Part shown: positions 1 through 8,245 of the stretch, one piece after another
Position numbering within the stretch: position 1 is the first letter of the stretch
How the letters are laid out: every line of letters starts with the position of its first letter
Source: Methanoculleus sp. UBA430
Lineage (GTDB): Archaea > Halobacteriota > Methanomicrobia > Methanomicrobiales > Methanoculleaceae
Length of the DNA stretch: 57,205 nt
Assembly (NCBI RefSeq): GCF_002506585.1
Contig: NZ_DAXW01000005.1
Span: forward strand, 15,308-72,512
Direction of reading: 5' to 3'
Translations under genes and position numbers: made by a program
Notes under the pieces: model-generated
What the model was told of the DNA's origin: nothing
What the model saw: only the letters and a program-made list of their open reading frames with translations
Databases searched by the model: none

Positions 1-2
1 GG

Positions 3-269
3 ATGAAGATGCCACATAAATATGCAATCGAGATCTTCTACAGCGATGAGGACGAGGGGTTCATCGCCGTCGTCCCGGAGCTTGCCGGCTGTTCCGCGTT
101 TGGCGAGACGGAAGAGGAGGCTCTCTCTGAAGTGAAGGTGGCTATCGGCCTCTGGCTCGATACCGCCCGGGAGGAGGAGCGGGAGATCCCGGAGCCGAGC
201 GGCCGGGAGCAGCTGCGGGAGATCCTTGCGGGCAAGGGCGTTGCGTGCGAACCACGGGAAATAGCGTAG
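3..269 (+). CDS. HicB-family antitoxin
   Basis: This 88-residue protein has the HicB fold signature. An N-terminal partly degraded dsRBD-like half reads IEIFYSDEDEGFIAVVPELA, followed by GCSAFGETEEEAL, which matches the family pattern of a proline, a cysteine and a GxTxEEA helix start. HicB proteins neutralise HicA mRNA interferases and often repress their own operon. A HicA partner would be expected just upstream, outside the window; none is visible downstream. The start is either the ATG at 3 or the ATG at 9, three codons in. No DNA-binding tail is obvious after residue 70, so this is the short form. Family assignment is firm; toxin partnership is inferred. Confidence 0.8.
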   Translation: MKMPHKYAIEIFYSDEDEGFIAVVPELAGCSAFGETEEEALSEVKVAIGLWLDTAREEEREIPEPSGREQLREILAGKGVACEPREIA

Positions 270-338
270 ACCTTGTAGAGGCTTCCACCCTCGGTTTCTC
301 ACACGCTCAACGTTGAATCTTTTCCACAGTGAGAATAG

Positions 339-427
339 GTGACTGCTCCCCCGACTTCAGTCGGGGGCATCCAGGGTATTTCAACCCAGAGATTGCAGTC
401 TCATAACATTGATCGCCGCATTCTGGT
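339..427 (-). mobile_element. Right-end remnant of an IS200/IS605-type TnpB element
   Basis: This stretch aligns base by base, with scattered mismatches, with the right end of the intact TnpB element at 17593. It shares GTGACTGCTCCC, then a hairpin (here CCCCCGACTTCAGTCGGGGG), GAGATTGCAG and ATTGATCGCCGC. In the intact copy the last part encodes the C-terminal DRDQNAAIN region of TnpB, so this is the 3' stub of a vanished copy in the same orientation. No other part of the element remains. Confidence 0.75.
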
Positions 428-624
428 AACCTGTTATGAGGACCGTTTCCATGGCCTACACCTATGTTGTGGCCTTTTTCCGTCTTATCCCCGATAAAGT
501 CATGCTAATCCCCTCCCCCGTCCACCCTGTAGTTATCTGTCATATTCCCGGGAAGAGTTGCACTGCAAGTGCAACTGCCTCAGATCTCCGATCTGGGGCA
601 TCTGGCAGGCAAGGAGTAAGACCC

Positions 625-858
625 ATGGCAGACTTCGTACAGAAGACCGTCAACAAGACGGCGGTCCGGGACCTCGCCGTCCCGATCGCCGACGTAACGT
701 CGTTGAACACCCTCATCGAGAGCGTCATCGCCGACAACCCCTTCGGGTGCGTCGGGTATACCGGTGCCGACGGGCAGCCGGTCGCGGCAGTCATCCGGAA
801 CCGCGAGCACTACACCGCGAAGGTGGACTTCATCGACGCCGTCATCGCGCTGGAGTGA
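625..858 (+). CDS. Small conserved-looking protein of unknown function
   Basis: I do not recognise this 77-residue protein. The start is set by a good ribosome binding site (AAGGAG at 611-616) eight bases before the ATG at 625; the open frame runs on upstream to 436 but that part looks non-coding. The protein begins MADFVQKTVNKTAVRDLAVP, continues with a helix-like stretch ending in VIADNPFGCVGYTG and closes with AAVIRNREHYTAKVDFIDAV. It has no signal peptide or membrane segment. High third-position GC and the clear Shine-Dalgarno argue that it is real. It lies alone between an insertion element stub and a toxin-antitoxin pair. Confidence 0.6.
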   Translation: MADFVQKTVNKTAVRDLAVPIADVTSLNTLIESVIADNPFGCVGYTGADGQPVAAVIRNREHYTAKVDFIDAVIALE

Positions 859-1076
859 GAGGAGGTCTTTTGCCCCCACTCTCTTCCCCGCGCCGGGAGC
901 CTGGCAACCGGGGCGTCTCCCCTACCTGTGGGGGACGTTTTGTCTTCCGGGCGGTGGTGGATGTTCCTGGAGAGGAGGAGATCCGGAGAGTACCCTCGCC
1001 GGCGAAGAAGGGATCGGAGCGGGAAAAGTATCATCTGCCGGGAGCACTCATATCTCCATATTCTGGAGTGTGCGGC

Positions 1077-1286
1077 ATGGGAGTGCAATACATCTGTGAT
1101 GCAGAAGGAAGAAAGACTGGCGTTATCGTGCCCATCGACCTCTGGGACAGCCTGAATGCCGAAAAACCTGCCGGTGAACGGGTTGGGGTTCCGGATCCCG
1201 GAAAATATCGGGGCATATACAGAAACTTAAACGTCGATCTAAAGGCCGAGATCCGGAACCTGCGGGATGAATGGAACCGGATATGA
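1077..1286 (+). CDS. VapB-like antitoxin, partner of the downstream PIN toxin
   Basis: This is a 69-residue protein starting MGVQYICDAEGRKTGVIVPI. The opening GVQYICDAEGRKTGVIVPID resembles the short strand-rich start of archaeal antitoxins that precede PIN-domain genes (a prevent-host-death or Phd-like look), and the charged tail KAEIRNLRDEWNRI suits a toxin-wrapping helix. Its stop codon overlaps the start of the next gene in an ATGA junction, as is usual for antitoxin-toxin pairs. The open frame extends far upstream to 558, but the ATG at 1077 is the first one compatible with the family's size. Function is inferred mainly from the operon arrangement. Confidence 0.65.
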   Translation: MGVQYICDAEGRKTGVIVPIDLWDSLNAEKPAGERVGVPDPGKYRGIYRNLNVDLKAEIRNLRDEWNRI

Positions 1287-1672
1287 GTCGGTACCTGCTC
1301 GATACGAACATCCTCATCTACTACCTTGCAGATGCCGTTCCGCCGGCGAGAGTAAATGAGATCGAAGAGATGCTCACCTCTTCATTTCGTGTTTCAATCA
1401 TCACAAAGATCGAATTTCTCGGGTGGAAGAAGCATACTCCGGAAGGGTATGCGATAGCCGAGGACTTTATCCGTTCTGCGGAAGTATACCCTCTGATCGA
1501 TACAATTGCGGACCGCGCTATCCACCTGCGTCGAACTTGCGGGATGAAGCTCCCCGACGCGGTCATTGCAGCCACCGCTCTGGCTCACGAATGTGTACTG
1601 GTCACCCGAAATGAACGTGATTTTTCCGGGATCTGCACGCTTGAGGTCGTAAACCCGATCGACGGCGGGTAG
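1283..1672 (+). CDS. VapC-type PIN-domain ribonuclease toxin
   Basis: The 129-residue product is a PIN domain. The first strand carries LLDTNILIYYL with the metal-binding Asp, the middle has KIEFLGW with the second acid, and the end shows KLPDAVIAATAL and LVTRNERDF, the usual third and fourth acidic positions. VapC toxins cleave tRNA or rRNA when released from VapB. The start chosen is the ATG at 1283 that overlaps the antitoxin stop as ATGA; an ATG four codons upstream at 1271 is the alternative. The last codons (NPIDGG) abut a reverse transcriptase fragment read from the other strand, so the gene's original 3' end may have been trimmed, although all four acidic positions survive. Confidence 0.85.
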   Translation: MSRYLLDTNILIYYLADAVPPARVNEIEEMLTSSFRVSIITKIEFLGWKKHTPEGYAIAEDFIRSAEVYPLIDTIADRAIHLRRTCGMKLPDAVIAATALAHECVLVTRNERDFSGICTLEVVNPIDGG

Positions 1673-1938
1673 ATGCGGCGCAGTGGTTTCGCGTGGTACT
1701 GGCGGTCAGTGAGACTCAGGGCTGCTCGCATCTTGTCCGATGCAGATGTCCAGAGCACCCCATCAACACCAGGAGTTCGCTTGCCTTTGTTTTGTGTGAC
1801 GATCCGCACCGCGAGGAGTTTCGCGGAGTAGGTATGCGTCAGCAGATACCTGAGACGTTTGACCATATTCCATTTTCCTTCGTGCGTTGCCTTTGCAATC
1901 CGGGTTTGTAGCCCGTTAACAATGGATTCACGATCCCC
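1664..1938 (-). pseudogene. N-terminal fragment of a group II intron reverse transcriptase/maturase
   Basis: Read on the minus strand, this segment gives the N-terminal domain of LtrA-like group II intron proteins: LQTRIAKATHEGKWNMVKRL, a stretch with LLTHTYSAKLLAVRIVTQNK, then GKRTPGVDGVLW and QYHAKPLRRIYPP. In intact proteins PLRR(V/I)YIPK leads into the catalytic fingers and palm, but here the match stops within a few residues of that point, exactly where vapC ends on the other strand. No palm (YADD), maturase or endonuclease sequence follows, so this is a dead 5' fragment. No convincing intron 5' boundary is visible upstream. Confidence 0.8.
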
Positions 1939-1959
1939 GCCGAGATCGTCGTGAGACGG

Positions 1960-1994
1960 AGTGAGGGGGCGACTTTCTTTCGTTTCGGCATACA
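1960..1994 (-). repeat. Duplicated 5' end of the gene at 3906-4454
   Basis: A block on the minus strand including TTTCTTTCGTTTCGGCATAC is identical to the start of the gene at 4454: both encode MPKRKK and share a few bases upstream of the ATG. After about ten codons the similarity fades and this copy runs into the reverse transcriptase fragment. It appears to be a leftover start of a paralogue. Confidence 0.6.
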
Positions 1995-2064
1995 GAGCGG
2001 CAATATGTTTCCGGTGTGATCGTCGAAGCAGATCATATGTAGTCACAGGTGAAACATCCTCTGG

Positions 2065-3759
2065 ATGGCACCACGGAACGTACCCGGGACCTGCATGCTC
2101 TGCAGGGAACCGGTGAGCAGGAGGGGGGCTTTGCGGCACGTCGAGGGCTGCCTCCGGTCGTCGGGCTGGCCTGCAGGGGAAAAGCCGTCGCTCATCATCA
2201 CGATACAGGGGCGGCACGACAGATCCTACTGGCTGGTGGTTCTTGCGCGGCCCGACGCCACGCTCGAAGACCTCGACTCCCTGATCCGCGACGTATGGGT
2301 GGAATGCTGCGGGCACATGAGCGCGTTCTCCATCGGCAAAGAGAGTTACCTGAGCGGCGAGGACGAGCCGGGAACGAGCATGGCAATCCCCCTCTCCGGG
2401 TTGGTCCCGCCGGGAAGCACGTTCTCCTACGAATACGACTTCGGCTCCACGACGGAGCTGGACCTGAAGGTGATCGGTGCAATACCCATAATGCCTCCGG
2501 AGAAACCGATCTGCCTGATCGCGAGGAACAACCCCCCGCCGTTCCCCTGCGACGCCTGTGGGAATCAGGCGGAATTCAGCCTGTTTGACGATGAAGACGG
2601 TACCCTCCGTTTCTTCTGCCGCGAATGCCTCGTCTCGGCCGAACCCGATCCGGAGTGCACGGAGATCATCGAGAACTCCCCGAGAACCGGTATCTGCGGC
2701 TACGTTGAGGACCCTGATGCCGCGGTGTACTGGTATCCGCCGGGATGGAACGCGGAGGATCTCGCATCCCCGGAACTCGAAGAGATCCTGAAGAAACTCC
2801 CGGAGTTCGATCCGGACGACTGCATATATACTTTCGAAGACCCGCCCGGGGACGCAGAGGTGCAGGCCATGATGGATGCCGTCTGTGCGGATATCGGCCC
2901 GGAGATTGAGGCGTTCATCGCCGATGAGCGGGCCGCGCACGGGGAGTTCTACGGTGCGCTGGCGGGAGAGACCGTTATGGAGTTCTGCGTCTTCACGTAC
3001 GGCCTTCGCGGAAAGACTATCCGGGAGTGGGATGCCCGGCTCGTACGCACGTGCCTGATCGAAGAGATGGCGCAGAACCCGATCTTCCCCGAGGAGTGGC
3101 TTGAGAACGCCGTCCCGATCCTCTGCCGGTTCCTCTCCTCCATGGAGGCGGCCGGCAGGCTGCAGAATGCCGCGGAACTGATCGCAGTACTCAAAGAGGC
3201 GGAACCCGCCTTCCGGGCCGCGGCCACGAGCCCGGAGAAGTATCGCGACCTTTCCGGTCGTATCTTCCAGCGGGCGCTCGACGCAGGGGTCGACCCGGAG
3301 GATGAGCGTGCCCTGATGAACTTCGTCCAGCGCGAAGTCGTAGTAATGGCCGGGATGGACCCGGACGATGCGGATCTCATCGAAAAAATCGAATATCTAT
3401 TTAAGGACGACGGAATCGCCCCGAATTCCGGGGATCTGCGGGTCTCCGCGATCCTCTTCAGGTGCGAGGAATTCTGTGCCCGGCTTGAAGACGGCACGAT
3501 CCCGGGACGTTGCGGGGCCATCGTCGGCGACCTGGCCGCCCACCCGGCAGCACCGCTCTCGCGGGGGGACGAAGACCTCTGGAGTGCGGCCGTCGTCTAT
3601 GCAGCATGCCGGGACGTGGGCCTGATCCGGCCGGGAAAGGGGGGGACCCCGTTGGCCCGGGAGATCGGTTCCTTCTTCGATCTCGAACCGTCATCGGTTC
3701 GGAACAAGGTGGCCGCGCTCAAAAAATATCTCACGGGTACGCCGGGAGCGGAAGACTGA
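2065..3759 (+). CDS. Zinc-finger protein with pRiA4b ORF-3-like domain and C-terminal DUF6398-like domain
   Basis: This 564-residue protein starts with a C2HC-type zinc motif (C10, C13, H25, C29). Residues about 40-145 match the pRiA4b ORF-3-like domain: LIITIQGRHDRSYWLVVLAR, ATLEDLDSLIRDVW, CGHMSAFSI and FSYEYDFGSTTELDLKVI, the last being the signature YxYDFGD motif with the final Asp replaced. A second zinc ribbon follows (CDACG near 162 and FFCREC near 190). The last about 60 residues (SAAVVYAACRDVGLI, PLAREIGSFFDLEPSSVRNK) resemble DUF6398, a helical helix-turn-helix-like domain often at the end of such proteins. The cellular role of this family is unknown; the layout suggests nucleic-acid or regulatory work. 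It faces the gene at 3906-4454 tail to tail. Confidence 0.65.
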   Translation: MAPRNVPGTCMLCREPVSRRGALRHVEGCLRSSGWPAGEKPSLIITIQGRHDRSYWLVVLARPDATLEDLDSLIRDVWVECCGHMSAFSIGKESYLSGEDEPGTSMAIPLSGLVPPGSTFSYEYDFGSTTELDLKVIGAIPIMPPEKPICLIARNNPPPFPCDACGNQAEFSLFDDEDGTLRFFCRECLVSAEPDPECTEIIENSPRTGICGYVEDPDAAVYWYPPGWNAEDLASPELEEILKKLPEFDPDDCIYTFEDPPGDAEVQAMMDAVCADIGPEIEAFIADERAAHGEFYGALAGETVMEFCVFTYGLRGKTIREWDARLVRTCLIEEMAQNPIFPEEWLENAVPILCRFLSSMEAAGRLQNAAELIAVLKEAEPAFRAAATSPEKYRDLSGRIFQRALDAGVDPEDERALMNFVQREVVVMAGMDPDDADLIEKIEYLFKDDGIAPNSGDLRVSAILFRCEEFCARLEDGTIPGRCGAIVGDLAAHPAAPLSRGDEDLWSAAVVYAACRDVGLIRPGKGGTPLAREIGSFFDLEPSSVRNKVAALKKYLTGTPGAED

Positions 3760-3905
3760 GCCGTGCCGGGAGCACACGCGCAGGCGGGATGCGAACCGGC
3801 GTACGATTCCGGTTCCCGTCGATGGCAACCCCTTCGGGTGCGCCGGCGCTGTTGGAGGGCCGTCCCCGCGCGATTTTTGTCTGCATGATCCCGGGCGAGG
3901 GCCGG

Positions 3906-4454
3906 TTACAAAAATCCTTTCTCATCGAGGAGCCGGGCGATCAGCCGCACCTGTCCGGGATCGCCGACGGCCGTCTCCCATTCTTCCCGGATGGAGGAGA
4001 ATGCATCGTCGCAGTAGTCGGGCGCTTCGTCGAGGAGCGCGGAACCCGAATCCTGCTCGAACCGTCGGATCCCGAGGAGAATGCCCGCGCAGAAGAGGCG
4101 CGACTCGTCGGCCATGCCGCGCCGGAGGTAGGCTGCCATCTCCTCCTTATAGGGCGCAACAATCTCGTCCATCATCTCCCATGCCCGCTCGGACGGATAG
4201 AGGTAGCCGCCGTCGTGGGTTCTGCCCGAAGTTTTCCAGACGTCCTCGATCTCGATGCCGGCGAGGTCGCCCGCGAGCGAGTCGGCGATCTCCTCGCTGC
4301 CGACGATCCGGAGGACGTCACGGGCAACGCCTTCCGCCCGTGACGCGAGGGTAGGGTCGTCGCGGATGAACTGTGCGAGGACATCCTGCGCCTGTTCGGC
4401 GCTGAGTGAGTCGAGGAGGGGAGTCACGGATGCGGTTTTCTTTCGTTTCGGCAT
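3906..4454 (-). CDS. Hypothetical acidic helical protein
   Basis: I do not recognise this 182-residue protein. It begins with the basic MPKRKK and then is acidic and mostly helical: LLDSLSAEQAQDVLAQFI, DDPTLASRAEGVARDVL, a central GGYLYPSERAWEMMDEIVAP and a C-terminal half rich in acidic residues (DEAPDYCDDAF). The open frame runs 24 codons further upstream, but the ATG at 4454 is preferred because the MPKRKK start is duplicated at 1991. The repeat-like first helices recall proteins attached to SWIM or SEC-C domains, but no metal-binding motif is present. It ends 146 bases from the end of the pRiA4b-like gene on the other strand. Confidence 0.55.
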   Translation of the reverse strand: MPKRKKTASVTPLLDSLSAEQAQDVLAQFIRDDPTLASRAEGVARDVLRIVGSEEIADSLAGDLAGIEIEDVWKTSGRTHDGGYLYPSERAWEMMDEIVAPYKEEMAAYLRRGMADESRLFCAGILLGIRRFEQDSGSALLDEAPDYCDDAFSSIREEWETAVGDPGQVRLIARLLDEKGFL

Positions 4455-4609
4455 ACAGATCGGTACCCGCGGAGGACAGATAGCATTGCCGGAGCCGAAG
4501 CGGCGGGAGGGACGTGAGGTTTGCAACGCAACGAGCTTTCACCGGGACGGGCTGTTCCGGGGAGAGCGGCACCTGCAGTCTTATAATGACTGATGAGCAA
4601 GGGGTAAGC

Positions 4610-5551
4610 ATGGTGCTCGAAGAGACGCTGGTGGTGTACGATCCGGACGAAGCCAGGAGGATTGCTGGCGAGCTCCGGAAAAAGGGGATACCGGTCCGCA
4701 TCGTGCGCAAGGACATCCTGGTACGGTCGATCGACGTTATCGGCAGGATCCGGGACCTCAAAGCCGCAATCGAGGAGGGGATCGCGCAGATTGGGGAGGA
4801 CGACGATGCCAGGCCGCGGCTCAAGAGAACTCTCGCCTCACTGGGAGAGGACGAAGAGGAGATTGCAACCTTCCTGCAGCAGCATCCTCCCGGCAAAGCA
4901 GTCACCCCGGTTATGCCGAAGAAAAACCTGCTCGAACTCTATCAAGCGTTCCGGACGGAGGGAGCCGGTGAGGAAGAGGTGAGTGGCGAGATCGCGAAGA
5001 TCCTCAAGAGCCGCAGGATCTTCGCGCTTCTCGAACGAAACGGGCTGATCGAATGGACCAAAGACGAAGAAGCAATCCTGCACGGGCATGCCGATCCTGC
5101 AGATCTGGTTACCGCGCTTTCCGGGGAGATTATCGAAGAAATCGGACTCGAAACCCTGAAAAGACATGCCGTCAAGACCAGCATGACGATCATCTCCGAG
5201 CCTGATTACCGCCTGGAATTCAACCCGGAGGCGATCAGTATGATACAGATCGCGGATCTGGATGAACTCGTCAACGAGATGGAGATCGATCTCGACGCAT
5301 ATGATCTGTTCCGGGACAGCGTCTATGCAAAAAGAACGGTCGCCTCCAGGGTAATAGGTATTTTCGAAGGACGCGGAACAGTTCCGGCCGAGGAGATCTT
5401 TGCTGTCCTGCAGAGCGACGTCTTTGAAATACCGGGCAAGATCGAAGAAATCACCCTGGATCTCGACCTCGACTTCGTGAAAGGGCTGCTCGACGATATG
5501 CGGAGGATCGGGGTGATCCGCAGAAAAGGGGCGGGATACCGGTTGGCGTGA
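4610..5551 (+). CDS. Hypothetical protein with winged-helix-like C-terminus
   Basis: This 313-residue protein is not one I can name. The start at 4610 has GGGGT five bases upstream; the in-frame ATG at 4586 would add eight residues. The N-terminal 40 residues (EETLVVYDPDEARRIAGELR, KKGIPVRIVRKDILVRSIDV) look like an alpha/beta fold. A helical middle follows, and the end (GIFEGRGTVPAEEIFAVLQS then LDFVKGLLDDMRRIGVIRRK, GAGYRLA) looks like a winged helix that reads out as a regulator or effector domain. There is no transmembrane segment. It is transcribed away from the hypothetical gene at 4454, with a short shared upstream region of about 155 bases. Confidence 0.6.
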   Translation: MVLEETLVVYDPDEARRIAGELRKKGIPVRIVRKDILVRSIDVIGRIRDLKAAIEEGIAQIGEDDDARPRLKRTLASLGEDEEEIATFLQQHPPGKAVTPVMPKKNLLELYQAFRTEGAGEEEVSGEIAKILKSRRIFALLERNGLIEWTKDEEAILHGHADPADLVTALSGEIIEEIGLETLKRHAVKTSMTIISEPDYRLEFNPEAISMIQIADLDELVNEMEIDLDAYDLFRDSVYAKRTVASRVIGIFEGRGTVPAEEIFAVLQSDVFEIPGKIEEITLDLDLDFVKGLLDDMRRIGVIRRKGAGYRLA

Positions 5552-5772
5552 CGCACCCGGGCACCTACAGGCATCCTTCCGACAGCCAAAACCGCCTCTC
5601 TCTCCACAGAATACATCCGAACCCATGCAAAATAAGTATCTACCAGAAGTAAGTCGCTGACATAGGGGTACAGAGTTAGTAGTCACCGGACTGCACCCCG
5701 CTCAAACCGTTCCTGCTCCCGCCGCTCCGCGGGGCGTCCTGCGTACCCGCACAACGGCGGGAGAACCTTCGC

Positions 5773-6684
5773 TCATCGCAACTTCGCCTCCATCTCCGCT
5801 ATCCATCCCTTGACCCGGTCGATCGTGCTCTGAATGTCGGAAATCCGCTCGTTCTCCTCGTCAATCCATCCTTCTACGCGGTCGCGGTAGGAGTCAGACC
5901 ATGCCGAGTCTCTCATCTCCTCCAACTTGGAGAGGTTCCTCTGTCTCCGGTCCAGAGCAGACTCGAGGCTATCGAGGCGATCCGTCAGGTTCGCAATGTT
6001 TTCTCTCGTCCGCTCCTCCCACGCTTCTTTCTTGGCTATCGCCTCCCGCCTTCTGGCCTGACGGGTCTCCCATGCGGCTTGCTTCTCGGCATGATACCGC
6101 TCGATCACCGCGCTCCTTGCACGTTTCCATTCGTCCCACGCTACATTCAGGGCCTCCGATGCTCTCGTCAGGGCTTCAAACGCCTCCTGTTTATCCCTGC
6201 CGGACATCCGGCCCTTGTTCCGGGAGAGGTAGGCCCATCCCTCTCCCATGGTCTTGCTGCACGCTATAAGTTCGAACTTCCGGTCGTCGAACGGGCCAAG
6301 TATCGCATCGAGGACCTGAGTGATGACGATCGAGAGTCCTCCGGTGATGAGCGCAAGAAACACATCGTCCGACTCCGATGACGGAGTCGCCCTCCGTGCA
6401 AGCGAAAGGATTTCCGATAAGTGAGAGTTCGATTCGCTCACTCTTGCTGTAAATTCTTCCTTTGCCCTCTCCTGGGACGCTTTTACCTCTGCAATGATTG
6501 TTTGAAAGCGATCCCATGCCGCCTGCCTCTCCCGGACGGTTGGAAACTTCGATCCTTTAAACGCCTGATTGATACTCTTTATCTCATTCCATACCTCTTT
6601 CCACGTTCTGTTGCGTCTTTCGGCCTCGCCGATCAAACGCTCCAGTGAGTCCAAGAGCCCTTTAATCTCCGATCCGTCGGTCAT
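5773..6684 (-). CDS. Coiled-coil protein with one possible membrane helix
   Basis: This 303-residue protein is dominated by charged heptads: residues 1-95 (EIKGLLDSLERLIGEAERRN and on) and 165-303 (KRARSAVIERYHAEKQAAWE, LTDRLDSLESALDRRQRNLS). Between them lies a hydrophobic stretch, VFLALITGGLSIVITQVLDA, at about 106-126 that could be a membrane helix. The Trp-rich ends of repeats (AWDEWKRA, VEGWIDEENE, VKGWIAEMEA) are striking. I know of no family. It sits 98 bases downstream of a DUF234-type ATPase on the same strand, so the two may be co-transcribed, and a mechanical or membrane-scaffold role alongside that ATPase is possible but unproven. Confidence 0.6.
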   Translation of the reverse strand: MTDGSEIKGLLDSLERLIGEAERRNRTWKEVWNEIKSINQAFKGSKFPTVRERQAAWDRFQTIIAEVKASQERAKEEFTARVSESNSHLSEILSLARRATPSSESDDVFLALITGGLSIVITQVLDAILGPFDDRKFELIACSKTMGEGWAYLSRNKGRMSGRDKQEAFEALTRASEALNVAWDEWKRARSAVIERYHAEKQAAWETRQARRREAIAKKEAWEERTRENIANLTDRLDSLESALDRRQRNLSKLEEMRDSAWSDSYRDRVEGWIDEENERISDIQSTIDRVKGWIAEMEAKLR

Positions 6685-6782
6685 GGGTGCGCACTCTCAT
6701 CTTCACATCAAACGGAAATCAGCGTGTCAGTATCTGGGTGGGAACGCTTCAAGCGAGGCTTGCGGCGAGAGAGACCCCTCTC

Positions 6783-8216
6783 TCACCCGCCCGCTCCAGC
6801 CAGGTACTCCCGCGAAAGCCGGGCGATATCCTCCAGGTCGCAGACCAGGTACCCGTCTTCTCTTAGATCTTCTTTGCCCTCTATGCTCTTTGCTACCAGG
6901 GCAAAACGTTCGTTCCTGCTCTCGTTTCGCCATCTCACCATGGAGGCCTTCTCCCGGAGTGCCGCAAGGATACCGCGGGCCTGGCGGCGGTTGAGAACGG
7001 ACCACTTGCATTCGCAGAAGAGGGCATCCCCGGAGACCTCGTTCAGGCCTACGAGATCGATCTCCGTCTCCTTCTGCCACCATCGCCCCAGCCGCGAGTA
7101 CGAGGAGCCAAACAGAATCCCCCTGCGAACGAGGTCGAGAGCGAGTTGCTCGAACATCTCTCCGCAATACGGCGCGATCTCTTCCCTGATGGAGGCGAGC
7201 ACCTCCCCGCTCTGTCCCGTCTCGGTCTCCGCCCTCCGGGGATACACGAAGCGGAACCAGAACCTGAGGTAGGGATCGGTCAGCCGGTAATGCCTTCTCC
7301 GGTAGCCGGCATGGGCGGTCACCGGAACCTCATCTCTGATCAGGTGCATACGCGAGAGGACGGCAAGGTACTTGGAGACCAACCCTTTATCAAGCCCGGT
7401 CCCCTGGCAGAGGGATGCGCTCGTGGTATACCCCGCGGCGAGAGCGCGGAGAATGGCCATGTAGTTCCCTGCTTCGCGGAACTCATACTGCATCAGGATC
7501 TCGGCTTCGGAGTACAGGTATGCACCTTTGCGGAGAATCTGCTCCTCCACGTTCTCCCAGAATGTTCGGTCGGGGCGAAACAGACGGAGATAGGCGGGAA
7601 CTCCACCGATCGCGCACCATGTCATGACGAGTTCCTCCTCGTCGTAGGGGAGGAACCGGCGAAGGTAGGGGTAGGAGAGAGGCTCGAGCTGCCACTGCCC
7701 CGTCCTCCTGCCGTAGAGCGGGCTTGTGTACCCCAGCACCTCGGTCTCCATCGTGCTGACCGATGAACCCGATATCACGAGCATCACCGGCTCCCGGGAG
7801 AGCACCGTATCCCACACCTTCTGAAAGACGGAAGGCGTGGCCCGGTCGCGTGCGATGAGGTAGGGGAACTCGTCGATGACGATCACCACTTTCTCCCCCT
7901 GGGAAGGGGAAAAATTCCGGTGCCTGACCAGCGCCTTAATGACGGTCTCCCAGTCGGGATACCGACTCCGCTCGAAGTCCGGATCGTTCAGGTACTCCCC
8001 TGCGTAGTGGGAGAAATCCTGGACATTCCTTGCCGTCCCTTCTTCTGAGGCCAGGAAGTAAAAGCCCGGGACAGTCTGCAGGAATTGGGCAAGAAGCGTC
8101 GTCTTGCCCACGCGCCGCCTCCCATACAGGATCAGGCACTCCGGAACCGGGGAACGATATCGATCGGTGAGGAACTGCAGTTCACTTTCCCGGTCTACAA
8201 AAGAATGTTGAATCAT
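6783..8216 (-). CDS. Archaeal AAA ATPase with C-terminal DUF234 nuclease-like domain
   Basis: This 477-residue protein belongs to the archaeal STAND-like ATPase_2 family. It has a Walker A (LILYGRRRVGKTTLLAQF), a Walker B (VVIVIDEFPYL), a sensor (MLVISGSSVSTM) and a winged-helix middle (ALAAGYTTSASLCQGTGLDK). The C-terminal DUF234 region carries a PD-(D/E)xK-like signature, ETEIDLVGL followed by ALFCECKW, so the nuclease core acids look intact. Such proteins are abundant in archaea, vary between strains and are suspected to act in mobile-element or defence contexts; no biochemical function is established. The AT-rich sequence upstream (ACTTTATAGT near 8226) can serve as TATA box. A paralogue is at 36318. 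Confidence 0.85.
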   Translation of the reverse strand: MIQHSFVDRESELQFLTDRYRSPVPECLILYGRRRVGKTTLLAQFLQTVPGFYFLASEEGTARNVQDFSHYAGEYLNDPDFERSRYPDWETVIKALVRHRNFSPSQGEKVVIVIDEFPYLIARDRATPSVFQKVWDTVLSREPVMLVISGSSVSTMETEVLGYTSPLYGRRTGQWQLEPLSYPYLRRFLPYDEEELVMTWCAIGGVPAYLRLFRPDRTFWENVEEQILRKGAYLYSEAEILMQYEFREAGNYMAILRALAAGYTTSASLCQGTGLDKGLVSKYLAVLSRMHLIRDEVPVTAHAGYRRRHYRLTDPYLRFWFRFVYPRRAETETGQSGEVLASIREEIAPYCGEMFEQLALDLVRRGILFGSSYSRLGRWWQKETEIDLVGLNEVSGDALFCECKWSVLNRRQARGILAALREKASMVRWRNESRNERFALVAKSIEGKEDLREDGYLVCDLEDIARLSREYLAGAGG

Positions 8217-8245
8217 AAGTATACTACTTTATAGTCAACAACAAC

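Noticed and set aside
1585..2940. 451-residue open frame on the minus strand
   Set aside because: Only its last part (about 1664-1938) resembles a protein; the rest is the shadow of the pRiA4b-like gene on the other strand.
5695..5765. Possible fourth copy of the hairpin repeat (GTTCCTGCTCCCGCCGCTCC)
   Set aside because: Only a short linker-like part matches and no full unit can be delimited.
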